64,000 nt of DNA from Pseudomonas sp. SCB32 (GTDB lineage Bacteria; Pseudomonadota; Gammaproteobacteria; Pseudomonadales; Pseudomonadaceae): the NCBI RefSeq assembly GCF_009189165.1, contig NZ_CP045118.1:3224001-3288000 (forward strand), in the 5' to 3' direction. This document shows positions 42,680 through 50,642 of the stretch, one piece after another; the first letter of the stretch is position 1; each line of letters starts with the position of its first letter. The notes beneath the pieces are model-generated. The model was not told the origin of the DNA, made no database searches, and worked only from the letters and a program-made list of their open reading frames with translations. A program made the position numbers and the translations under genes.

Positions 42680-43552
42680 ATGGATCTCTCCAGCCTGGAA
42701 ATCTTCCGCTGCGTGGCCGAGGAGCAGAGCGTCACCCGCGCCGCCGCCCGCCTGCAACGGGTGCAGTCCAACGTCACCACGCGCATCCGCCAGCTTGAGG
42801 ATGACCTTGGCGCCGCGCTGTTCCTGCGCGACGGCAAGCGCATGACGCTGACCGACCAGGGCCGCGAGTTCCTGGTCTACGCCGAGCAATTGCTGGCCCT
42901 GGCCGCCGAGGCGCGCCAGTCGTTGCACCCGGACAGCGCCAGCGGCACCCTGCGCCTGGGCAGCATGGAAGCCACTGCCGCCAGCCGCCTGCCGGAGCCC
43001 CTGGCACGCTTCCACCGCGACTGTCCGGAGGTGGAACTGCGGGTCGGCACCGGCCACAGCCAGAAGCTGCTGGACGAGGTGCTGAACCGCCAGCTCGACT
43101 GCGCGCTGATCGCCCACCCCGACATCCTGCGTGCAGAGCCCGGCTTCGAAACGGCGCTGGAGCGCGGCCTGCGCGCTGAGCCGGTATTCCGCGAGGAACT
43201 TCTACTGGTGCTGCCGGGCAACCATCCGCCAGTGAAGCAGCCGGAGGACGTGCAGATCCGCACCCTCGCCGGCTTCGCCCGTGGCTGCACCTACCGCTTG
43301 CTGGCCGAGCGCTGGCTGCAAGTCGCGCCGCTGGCGGTGCAGGAAGTGGGCTCCTATCACGGCATTCTCGCCTGCGTGAACGCCGGCTCCTGCATCGGCG
43401 TGCTGCCCCGTTCGGTGCTGGAATTGCAACGGGACATGCCGGACCTGCAGGTCGTCCCGATAATGGACGTAGACACCCTGCTGATCTGGCGCGACGGCTA
43501 TGCCACCGGCGCCTTCCGGCGCTGGCGGGAAACCCTGGAGGCCCGCCCGTGA
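42680..43552 (+). CDS. LysR-family transcriptional regulator
   Basis: A 290-residue LysR-type regulator with the N-terminal winged HTH ([32 protein letters not shown], given here only as its residue span 10-41) and the C-terminal effector domain. It is divergent from the nitronate monooxygenase gene and overlaps the downstream MFS gene by GTGA, so it probably controls both, with an inverted repeat in the shared promoter region. Confidence 0.9.
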   Translation: MDLSSLEIFRCVAEEQSVTRAAARLQRVQSNVTTRIRQLEDDLGAALFLRDGKRMTLTDQGREFLVYAEQLLALAAEARQSLHPDSASGTLRLGSMEATAASRLPEPLARFHRDCPEVELRVGTGHSQKLLDEVLNRQLDCALIAHPDILRAEPGFETALERGLRAEPVFREELLLVLPGNHPPVKQPEDVQIRTLAGFARGCTYRLLAERWLQVAPLAVQEVGSYHGILACVNAGSCIGVLPRSVLELQRDMPDLQVVPIMDVDTLLIWRDGYATGAFRRWRETLEARP

Positions 43553-44703
43553 ACACCTCGCGGCGCCTGCCCGCCGCATGGTCGGCAGCACTGATCCTCG
43601 CGGTGGGCATGGGCTTCGGCCGCTTCGCCTTCACTGGCCTCTATCCGCTGATGGTGCACGACGGTCTGCTCAGCGTCACTGGCGGCTCCCTGGCCGCCTC
43701 GGCCAACTACGCCGGCTACCTGCTCGGCGCCCTGCTCCTGGCGCGTAGCCATGAACGCCATGCCGCGCGAATCTGCGTACTGGCCCTGACCGGTACGCTG
43801 ATCGCCCTGGCCGCCATGGCCATTCCGGCGCCAACCGGGTTCGCCATCGGAGTGCGTCTGCTGGCCGGCGTGCTCAGCGCCATGGCGCTGGTGGGCGCGG
43901 CGCAGTGGCTGCTGCAAAGCATGGGCGAGAGCCACGGCGCACCGATGATGTTCGCCGGGGTCGGCATCGGCATCCTCGTCTCGGCGGAGCTGATCGTCGC
44001 CGGCAACGCCCTCGGGCTGGGCAGCGCGGCGATCTGGTGCGTGCTGGCACTGGCTGGCCTGGTGCTGTCGCTGCTAGCCGCGCCGGCGCTCCGGCGACCT
44101 GGGCCATCCACCACGCAGCAAGCCGCGTCTGTTTCAGGCCAAGCGCCGCAGTTCTCCGCGCCGATCATCCTGCTGGTCTACGGTCTCGCGGGGTTCGGCT
44201 ACATCATCACCGCCACCTACCTGCCGCTGCTGATGAAGAGCGGTCTGGGTGCAATCGATCCGTTGCAGGTGTGGGCGGTCTTTGGTCTCGGCGCGGCGCC
44301 TTCGTGCTTCCTCTGGCACCGCTTGCACCTGAAGCTGGGCAGCCGCCGCGCGCTGGCGCTGAACCTGCTGGTGCAGACCCTGGGCGTATTGCTGCCGGCA
44401 CTGGGCGAATCGGCCTACCTCTACCTGGGCAGCGCGGTGCTGGTGGGCGGCAGCTTCATGGGTACCGTGACCATCGCCATGCCGGCGGCGCGCGCGGCGG
44501 CCAGCCAGGTGCGCTTCAACATGCTGGCGGCGATGACCGCACTGTACGGCGTTGGGCAAATCGTCGGGCCGCTGGTGGCCAGCGCCCTGCGCGGGCTGAC
44601 CGGCAGCTTCATCCCGGCCCTGGGCGCTGCCGCCGGGGCCTTGCTGATCGGCGCGCTGTGCTGCCTGCCGATGCGACGACCCGCCGTGACGCAGCCCTTG
44701 TAG
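43549..44703 (+). CDS. YbfB/YjiJ-family MFS transporter
   Basis: A 384-residue, twelve-helix permease of the YbfB/YjiJ branch of MFS. Helix 1 contains the family motif [16 protein letters not shown], and later segments include [14 protein letters not shown] and [16 protein letters not shown]. The start is GTG at 43549, overlapping the LysR stop by four bases, and no better start lies nearby. It is translationally coupled to the regulator and probably part of its regulon. The substrate is unknown. Confidence 0.88.
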   Translation: MNTSRRLPAAWSAALILAVGMGFGRFAFTGLYPLMVHDGLLSVTGGSLAASANYAGYLLGALLLARSHERHAARICVLALTGTLIALAAMAIPAPTGFAIGVRLLAGVLSAMALVGAAQWLLQSMGESHGAPMMFAGVGIGILVSAELIVAGNALGLGSAAIWCVLALAGLVLSLLAAPALRRPGPSTTQQAASVSGQAPQFSAPIILLVYGLAGFGYIITATYLPLLMKSGLGAIDPLQVWAVFGLGAAPSCFLWHRLHLKLGSRRALALNLLVQTLGVLLPALGESAYLYLGSAVLVGGSFMGTVTIAMPAARAAASQVRFNMLAAMTALYGVGQIVGPLVASALRGLTGSFIPALGAAAGALLIGALCCLPMRRPAVTQPL

Positions 44704-44720
44704 GGCGCATAGCGCGCCAG

Positions 44721-44765
44721 CGTTATCCGCCATGATGGGTATCGCTTCGCTCCACGCCATCCTAC
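44721..44765. repeat. REP-like half element
   Basis: One arm of the ATGGGTATCGCTTCGCTCCA family between convergent genes, followed by a GCGGACAAAGTCCGCTCCTA arm near 44803. These may end transcription of the MFS gene. Confidence 0.55.
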
Positions 44766-44858
44766 GGACCTACCGAAGTCAGTCCCTGTGGCGGGGACAT
44801 CGCGGACAAAGTCCGCTCCTATGCATGCCGGGAACGTCGGAGCCGTCTGAGAAATTCC

Positions 44859-45299
44859 TCAAACCGGCGGCAGTTGGCGGAAGGACACGCCCAGACGATT
44901 CCACACGTTGATCGCGCCGATGGCCACCGTGAGGTCCACCAGCTCGCGCTCGCTGAACTGCTCCCGCGCATGCTCGAACACCGCGTCGGGCACCTTCGAC
45001 TCCGAGAGCAGCGTCACCGCCTCGCACCAGTCCAGCGCCGCCCGCTCGCGCTCGGTGAAGAACGGCGACTCGCGCCAGACGCTGACGGCGAACAGGCGCC
45101 GCTCCGTCTCCCCGGCGCGCCGGGCCTCCATCGCGTGCATGTCGGCGCAGAAGGCGCAGTTGTTCACCTGCGACACGCGCAGGCGGACCAGCTCCAGCAA
45201 CGGCCGCTCGACGGACAGCTCGAAGATCGCGGCCTCCAGGGCCAGTACCGCCTTCAGGGCCTCGGGCGATGCGGTGTAGTAATCCAGGCGTGGCTGCAT
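44859..45299 (-). CDS. AhpD-like carboxymuconolactone decarboxylase family protein
   Basis: A 146-residue alkylhydroperoxidase-D-fold protein. The redox motif is Cys48-x-x-Cys51 in NNCAFCADMH with His55, as in AhpD-type proteins that use a CxxC pair for peroxidase or disulfide chemistry. A C-terminal VAIGAINVWNRLGV helix is typical. It is divergent from the MocR-type regulator, which may control it. The exact substrate is unknown. Confidence 0.88.
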   Translation of the reverse strand: MQPRLDYYTASPEALKAVLALEAAIFELSVERPLLELVRLRVSQVNNCAFCADMHAMEARRAGETERRLFAVSVWRESPFFTERERAALDWCEAVTLLSESKVPDAVFEHAREQFSERELVDLTVAIGAINVWNRLGVSFRQLPPV

Positions 45300-45449
45300 G
45301 GCGGGCTTCTCGGTTATGGGGCCGCCCTATTGTGCGCGGCGCCGGGCGTCTGGCCGGTGGCCAATTCGTGGAAAAGTGATCACGCAACTTCACCGGCCGA
45401 TCCGCCCGGCGCTACTCTTCCAGCTCTGCCACGCCCGCCGGAGCCAGCT

Positions 45450-46883
45450 TTGGAGCTTCACCTGATCATCCACGGCCAGAAAGACCTGGCCGGGCAACTC
45501 TATCGCCAGCTGCGCGAAGCCATCGATACCGGCCGCCTGGCCCCCGGCACCCGTTTGCCGCCCAGTCGCCTGCTGGCGGAGCAACTGGGCATCTCGCGCA
45601 AGACCATTTCCGATACCTATGCGCAGCTGACCTACGAGGGCGTGCTGGTCGGCAAGGTCGGCAGCGGCACCTTCGTCAACGCGCGGATGCCCCGCAGCGA
45701 CCGGCGCCAGGACAGTTTCCGCTTTGCCAGCCAGGCCAACATCGACCATTGGGCCAGCCTCAACCCGCGCCTCAGCCATCCCGGCGCCGAAGGTACGGCC
45801 AAGGCCGACTTCATCGGCGGCGCCACCACCCAGCTGCAGTTTCCCCAGGAGGAATGGCGGCGCTGCGTGAACTACGCCATGCGCCAGATGAACACCCCGC
45901 GCGGGCACTACAGCCGCCCCGAGGGCATCGCCCCGCTGCGCGACGGCATCGCCCGGCACATCGCCTATGCCCGTGGGGTGAATTGCCAGCTGGACGACGT
46001 GATGGTCTGCAACGGCGCGCAACAGGCCCTGGACCTGCTCGCACGGGTGATGCTGCGCCCCGGCGACAAGGTCGCCATGGAAGACCCCGGCTATCCCCCG
46101 GCGCGGCTGCTGTTCCGCATGCTCGGCGCCGAGGTGGTGGGCGTGCCGGTGGACGCCGAAGGCATGCAGGTGGAGCGGATTCCCGATGGCACGCGGATGA
46201 TCTACAGCACGCCTTCGCACCAGTTCCCGCTGGGCATGCCGATGAGCCCGGCGCGACGCGAGGCGCTGCTGGAGCGGGCCGTCGAGCTGGGCGCGCTGGT
46301 GATCGAGGACGACTACGACAGCGAGTTCCGCTACGAAGGCCGGCCCACCGATGCCCTGCAGCGTCTCGACCGGCACGGCGTGGTGGCCTACATCGGCACC
46401 TTCTCCAAGGTGCTGCTCCCGGAGCTGCGCCTGGGCTACCTGATCCTGCCGCCGTCGCTGTTCCCGGCGGTGATCCGTGCGCGCCAACTGTGCGACTGGC
46501 ACAGCTCCACCCTGCCGCAATGGGCCCTGGCCAAGTTCATGGCCGAAGGCTACCTGCTCAAGCACATCCGCCGCTGCCACGGCATCTACGCCGGCCGCCG
46601 CGAGCGCATCCTCGCCCGGCTGGACGGCGACCTGTCGCCCTGGCTGGAGGCGGTGCCCTCGGTGGCCGGCTTCCACCTCAGCGCCCTGTTCCGCCAGCCG
46701 ACCAAGGTGCCGCTGTTGACGGAGCTGGCGCGCAAGGTCGAGGTCGGCCTCTATGGGCTGGCGCCCTTCTACGACCGGGAGCCGGTGCGTGACGGGCTGG
46801 TGCTCGGCTTCGGCGCCATCGACACCCTGGACATCGACCCGGCGCTGGACAAGGTGCGCGACCTGCTGCAGCAGTTGGGGTGA
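45450..46883 (+). CDS. MocR-type regulator (GntR HTH plus aminotransferase domain)
   Basis: A 477-residue regulator with an N-terminal GntR winged helix (about residues 10-75, including LPPSRLLAEQLGISRKTISD) and a C-terminal fold-I aminotransferase-like domain. PLP residues are visible: IEDDYDSEFRY and TFSKVLLPEL, with Lys320 as the Schiff-base lysine. The start is TTG at 45450 with GGAG 6 bp upstream; this matches the usual N-terminus ELHLIIHGQKDLAGQL, whereas the frame further upstream overlaps the divergent gene antisense. It may sense a PLP-linked amine and regulate the AhpD-like gene. Confidence 0.85.
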   Translation: MELHLIIHGQKDLAGQLYRQLREAIDTGRLAPGTRLPPSRLLAEQLGISRKTISDTYAQLTYEGVLVGKVGSGTFVNARMPRSDRRQDSFRFASQANIDHWASLNPRLSHPGAEGTAKADFIGGATTQLQFPQEEWRRCVNYAMRQMNTPRGHYSRPEGIAPLRDGIARHIAYARGVNCQLDDVMVCNGAQQALDLLARVMLRPGDKVAMEDPGYPPARLLFRMLGAEVVGVPVDAEGMQVERIPDGTRMIYSTPSHQFPLGMPMSPARREALLERAVELGALVIEDDYDSEFRYEGRPTDALQRLDRHGVVAYIGTFSKVLLPELRLGYLILPPSLFPAVIRARQLCDWHSSTLPQWALAKFMAEGYLLKHIRRCHGIYAGRRERILARLDGDLSPWLEAVPSVAGFHLSALFRQPTKVPLLTELARKVEVGLYGLAPFYDREPVRDGLVLGFGAIDTLDIDPALDKVRDLLQQLG

Positions 46884-47410
46884 GCTGGCCGCGCGGGGCC
46901 CCGTCCAGGTTCTGCCCGCTTTTGGGCGATTCGCTGCGCTCACCCTTCGGGCCGCACTGAAGTGCGTTCAGCGCAAGCGCTGTCCCGCGTTCGCGGGAGT
47001 GACGGTGTCATGTATCGCCCGCTGCACACGTCATACCCGCGAACGCGGGACGCGGCTTCATCGCGAACAGCGCTTGCGCTGGCCCGAAGGGGAATCACCC
47101 AGAAAACGAGGTAGGAGCGGACTCCGTCCGCGATAGCCAGAGCTACCTGCGTGATTCGCGGATAAGATCCGCTCCTACGGGAGCAGCACTCCGGACATGT
47201 CCCGGCGCTTGCCCTGCTTTCGTACAAGCGGACTTCTGCGCGATGCCAAGGGATTGGCCCGGTGTTTTTCCCGGGAATTGGCGGTTCAAGCCCAGGCGCG
47301 GCGCACTTAACCTTCCAGCATCAACTTTGAAAGCCGGTTCCGGCCTTTACCGGCGACCCGCTGCCCGCGCCCAATGGCCTCCCATCCCGTCCGCCGAAAG
47401 GAGCCCCGCC
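46884..47410. repeat. Repeat-rich intergenic region with nested element
   Basis: This 527-bp gap holds, inverted, the element found at 39274 (46918-47100), split by an insertion of about 80 bp that carries a CCCGCGTTCGCGGGA palindrome and its partner copy CCCGCGAACGCGGGA about 45 bp on. A pair of inverted GTAGGAGCGGACTCCGTCCGC-type arms follows at 47111-47179. No gene is supported between 46884 and 47410, despite open frames. Confidence 0.65.
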
Positions 47411-47701
47411 ATGTCCCCGTCCGCCATTGCCATCCTCCGCGTGCAGGCGTTTTCCGGTCGGGCCGGCGCGCTGGGTATTCATCTGGGCCAGCTGCTGGAG
47501 CAGGTGCGCCAGCAACCCGGCTGCCAGTCCGGCGAGCTGCAGGCGCTGGATGCCGACCACTGGCAACTGCAAACCCACTGGAGCAGCCAGGCCGAGCTGG
47601 AGGCGCACCTGTCCGGCCCCAAGGCCCAGCAGTGGCTTGGTCAACTCGGCTGGAGCGACCTGGCGCTGGGTCTGGCCTTCGAGAGCCGCAGCGTCGACTG
47701 A
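47411..47701 (+). CDS. Small dimeric alpha/beta-barrel (antibiotic-monooxygenase-like) protein
   Basis: A 96-residue protein whose length and pattern fit the dimeric ferredoxin-like ABM fold: strand AIAILRVQAF, helix around LGIHLGQLLEQVRQQPG, central strands WQLQTHWSS, then a helix with AELEAHLSGPKAQQWL. The ATG at 47411 follows GAAAGGAGC, a good ribosome site. These proteins include quinol monooxygenases and ligand-binding proteins. It is convergent with the SDR gene, one base apart at the stops. Confidence 0.7.
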   Translation: MSPSAIAILRVQAFSGRAGALGIHLGQLLEQVRQQPGCQSGELQALDADHWQLQTHWSSQAELEAHLSGPKAQQWLGQLGWSDLALGLAFESRSVD

Positions 47702-47702
47702 A

Positions 47703-48491
47703 TCAGAACGCCGAACGCACCAGCCCGCCGTCCACCCGCAGCGCCGCGCCATTGGTGGCGGACGAGGCTTCCGAGCAGACATAGACCACCAGGTTGGCAA
47801 TCTCCTCCGGGCGGGCGAAGCGCTGCAGGAGCGAACCCGGCCGCGCGGTGCGGAAGAACTCCGCCTCGAACTCCTCGAACGGCTGGCCACCGGAGAGCTT
47901 GCCGACGAACTCCCCCACGCCCTCGGAGGCTGTCGGCCCCGGCAGCACCGCGTTCACCGTCACGCCGGTACCGGCGCAGCTTTCCGCCAGCCCACGGGAG
48001 AGCCCGAGCTGGGGGGTCTTGGTCACGCCGTAATGAATCATCTCCAACGGAATCTGGATGGCGCTCTCACTGCTGATGAACACCACCCGCCCCCAGTTCT
48101 TCTGCTTCATGCCCGGCAGATAGGCGCGGGACAGGCGAACGCCGGAGAGCAGGTTGACGTCGAGGAAACGCACCCAGTCCTCATCCGGGATCTCCTCGAA
48201 CGACTTCGGGTCGAAGATGCCGAGGTTGTTCACCAGCACGTCCACCGCCGGGTAGCGCCGGACCAGCGCCGCGATCTGCTGGGGATCGGAAAGGTCGCCG
48301 GCGAAGCCTTCGACCTTCGCGTCGGCCTGTTGCGCGCGCAGCCGGCCCAGCGCCTCCTCCACCGACGCCTGGCTACGGCCGTTGAGGATCACCCGCGCGC
48401 CTTCCCGGGCCAGGCCCTGGGCGATGGCGAATCCGATGCCCTTGGTCGAGCCGCTGACCAGGGCGAGCTTGTCTGTCAGATGCAGGTTCAT
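47703..48491 (-). CDS. Short-chain dehydrogenase/reductase
   Basis: A 262-residue classical SDR. The cofactor loop is SGSTKGIG (residues 13-20), followed by NNLG (88-91) and the catalytic Ser140/Ser141 region with Tyr154 and Lys158 in HYGVTK. The Arg39 in NGRS suggests NADP preference. The start at 48491 gives the usual N-terminus MNLHLTDKLALVSG. The substrate is unknown. An 11-bp UUCG-capped hairpin lies 87 bp upstream and may be the terminator of the MscS gene. Confidence 0.9.
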   Translation of the reverse strand: MNLHLTDKLALVSGSTKGIGFAIAQGLAREGARVILNGRSQASVEEALGRLRAQQADAKVEGFAGDLSDPQQIAALVRRYPAVDVLVNNLGIFDPKSFEEIPDEDWVRFLDVNLLSGVRLSRAYLPGMKQKNWGRVVFISSESAIQIPLEMIHYGVTKTPQLGLSRGLAESCAGTGVTVNAVLPGPTASEGVGEFVGKLSGGQPFEEFEAEFFRTARPGSLLQRFARPEEIANLVVYVCSEASSATNGAALRVDGGLVRSAF

Positions 48492-48577
48492 GAAAATCTC
48501 CCGCTGAAGAAGAACCAGGCCCCTGATGCCCCGGGGCACGAGACGAGGCGTGAGGACAGGCGCCATCCACAGAAACG

Positions 48578-48603
48578 ACGATGCTCTCCGAAGAGAGCAT
48601 CGT
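48578..48603 (-). terminator. UUCG-capped hairpin downstream of MscS gene
   Basis: On the minus strand the sequence ACGATGCTCTC-TTCG-GAGAGCATCGT forms an 11-bp perfect stem with a UUCG tetraloop closed by C-G, then CGTTTCT. It lies 120 bp after the MscS stop and 87 bp before the SDR start. It is a likely terminator, although the T-tract is poor; it could also serve as a palindromic operator of the SDR gene. Confidence 0.55.
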
Positions 48604-48722
48604 TCAGCGTCAGTCGGCCCTTTCCCATCACCGCCTGGGTGCTACGGTAGACCGCCTCCCCACAGTTGGCCCGACTGGCGACGAGCGGCCGCGCAGCCTG
48701 CACGAGGCCGGCGAGGCGCTAT

Positions 48723-50339
48723 TCATTTCGCGACATCCTCACCGGCCGGTGGACGGGCCGGCGCGCTGTACCACTGATCCCTCGGCACCCACTTGGGATG
48801 GTTCGGATCGCCCAGGTAGTGCGGCGACATGATCTGCACGCCGTACTCGTTGAACACGTCCTGGATATTGGCATGCAGCACGCTCAGCAGCTCGGCGCGG
48901 GGCCGCGGCTCACTGGGAATGGCCTGGGCCACCAGGCGGTACTCGGGATAGAAGTCCGACAGCGCGGTCTGGAAAACACCAGGCGCGGGCTTGTCGAGAA
49001 TGCCCTCGGTGCGCCGCGCCGCCTCGACCAGCATGGCCTCCACCTGGCGCCACGGGGTGTCGTAGCCGATGGTCACCACGGTATCCACCACGTAGCCCTG
49101 GCCCTGGACGATGCGCGAGTAGTTCTTGGTCACGGAGCCCGTGATCATCGAGTTGGGCAGGGTCAGTACCTCGCCCAGGCCGGTGCGGATAGTGGTGTTG
49201 AACATGCCGACTTCGGTCACCGTGCCCTCATGCTCGCCAATGCGGACGAACTCACCGGCGCGCAGGGTCCGCGAATAGGTGAGGATCAGCCCGGCGGCGG
49301 CCTGGCCAACCACGCTGGAAGCGCCGAGAGAGATCATCAGGCCGATCAGCACCGAGAGCCCCTTGAAGGCATCGGTGCCCGAGCCGGGCAGGTAGGGATA
49401 GGCCATCACCAGGGCGAACAGCCAGATCGCCAGGGAAGTCAGCCGAGTGGTCGGCTGCAGCGTTTCATCGGTCAGCCAGCCCAGGGTGCCGGGGCGCGCC
49501 AGGCGTTGCAGCAGGCGCCGGGAGAAGCCGCTGATCGCCCGCGCGATCAGCACGATGCACAGCGCCACCGCCAACCCCGGCATGGCGCCGAGTATGCCGT
49601 TGAGCAGGTAGCGCACCAGGTCGATCAGGTGCACGTTGAGGCTCTCGCCCCACGGACGGGTGTAGGGGAATTGCGACAGCACGAAGCTCAGCCACTGGTA
49701 GCTGAACAGGAACACCACCACCCAGTAGATCAGCCAGACCAACCTGCCGAACAGGTAATAGATGTACTGCACATCGAACAGCGTCGTGTGCCCGAGCTTG
49801 AACCACTGCCGGTGCTGGCTCATCAGGCGCGGCAGGCGCTCGAACAGCCGGCGCCGCCCCAGGCTTACGCCGCGCAGCAGGAGGAAATAGACCACCGTGG
49901 CCAGCGCCGAGTAGCCCAGCGCCATGAGCAGGAAGCGCAGGTTGCGCGCCTCGCCGCTCTCGCTCACCACGCGGCGCAGGTTGTCGGCTGCCTGCTCCGC
50001 CGCGACCCGTACCGAGGTGCCCGGTGGGTCGACATCCTGTGGCGTGACGATGAAGGCGCGACTGTAGCCCAGCAGCACGATGTAGCTGCTCTGGATCGGG
50101 TCGATGCTGACCGCAAGCTCTCCACCGCCCTGCAAGGCGTCTCCGATGGCAGCCCTTGCGCGGCGTGCGCGCAGCTCCGGGGTTTCGCCCAGCAGGTTGC
50201 CGCGGAAGGTCATGACCGTGCGGTTCTCGATACGCAGCTCGGCCGGCGCCGCGTCAGGAGCCGACACCGCAATGTCGCTGCCCGCCGGATCACCAAAACC
50301 CGCCAGTGGCCAGAACACCAGCGTGAACCACAGCAACAT
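48723..50339 (-). CDS. Mechanosensitive ion channel (MscS family)
   Basis: A 538-residue membrane protein with an N-terminal signal-like helix, several transmembrane helices and a C-terminal MscS core. Pore and beta-domain motifs are visible: GASSVVGQAAAGLILTYS, RAGEFVRIGEHEGTVTEVG and TRTGLGEVLTLPNS-type sequence (here IRTGLGEVLTLPNSMI). It resembles the larger, YnaI/YbdG-like MscS proteins, which have additional helices before the core. The start was set at 50339, where the signal begins; the ribosome site is weak, and a longer start up to 50435 is possible. Confidence 0.88.
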   Translation of the reverse strand: MLLWFTLVFWPLAGFGDPAGSDIAVSAPDAAPAELRIENRTVMTFRGNLLGETPELRARRARAAIGDALQGGGELAVSIDPIQSSYIVLLGYSRAFIVTPQDVDPPGTSVRVAAEQAADNLRRVVSESGEARNLRFLLMALGYSALATVVYFLLLRGVSLGRRRLFERLPRLMSQHRQWFKLGHTTLFDVQYIYYLFGRLVWLIYWVVVFLFSYQWLSFVLSQFPYTRPWGESLNVHLIDLVRYLLNGILGAMPGLAVALCIVLIARAISGFSRRLLQRLARPGTLGWLTDETLQPTTRLTSLAIWLFALVMAYPYLPGSGTDAFKGLSVLIGLMISLGASSVVGQAAAGLILTYSRTLRAGEFVRIGEHEGTVTEVGMFNTTIRTGLGEVLTLPNSMITGSVTKNYSRIVQGQGYVVDTVVTIGYDTPWRQVEAMLVEAARRTEGILDKPAPGVFQTALSDFYPEYRLVAQAIPSEPRPRAELLSVLHANIQDVFNEYGVQIMSPHYLGDPNHPKWVPRDQWYSAPARPPAGEDVAK

Positions 50340-50642
50340 CCCGTAACGTATTCCCCGCTCTCCCCTTTCCCTGTCTGCGGCCGGCCTTTTGTTCGCGCAA
50401 AGCCTGGCCGTTCCCTGAGGCTCTAGCGTAGCCATTCGGAAAATAGCTGGAAAGCGGTAGGAAGCGTAGGCGCATCAATGCAATCCACTGTCTGAACAGT
50501 CAGAAACTGACTGTGACAATGTCGTGAAATCCACACACATATTCCTATTCGCTATCGAGAATCAGCGTCTACGCTTGCTCCTCGTATGTGCTTGAGATTG
50601 TGTTCCAAGCCGTGATCATTGACCGATCCGACGGGTACTGAA
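50340..50642. other. Divergent promoter region before the adhesin
   Basis: This 303-bp gap separates the MscS gene from the giant adhesin. It is more A/T-rich than the flanking genes from 50500 onward and contains a perfect palindrome ACTGT-CTGA-ACAGT (50487-50500), plus TCAG-AAA-CTGA next to it. Either may be an operator. No ORF with a ribosome site is seen. Confidence 0.45.

Noticed and set aside
44874..45449. Extension of the MocR gene upstream to 44874
   Set aside because: The extra 192 codons lie antisense to the AhpD-like gene, lack family similarity and precede a good TTG start with a GGAG site.
50487..50503. CTG-N10-CAG match upstream of the adhesin, as a LexA box
   Set aside because: The centre (TCTGAACAGT) is not the A/T-rich LexA type and is better explained by the overlapping ACTGT-CTGA-ACAGT palindrome.
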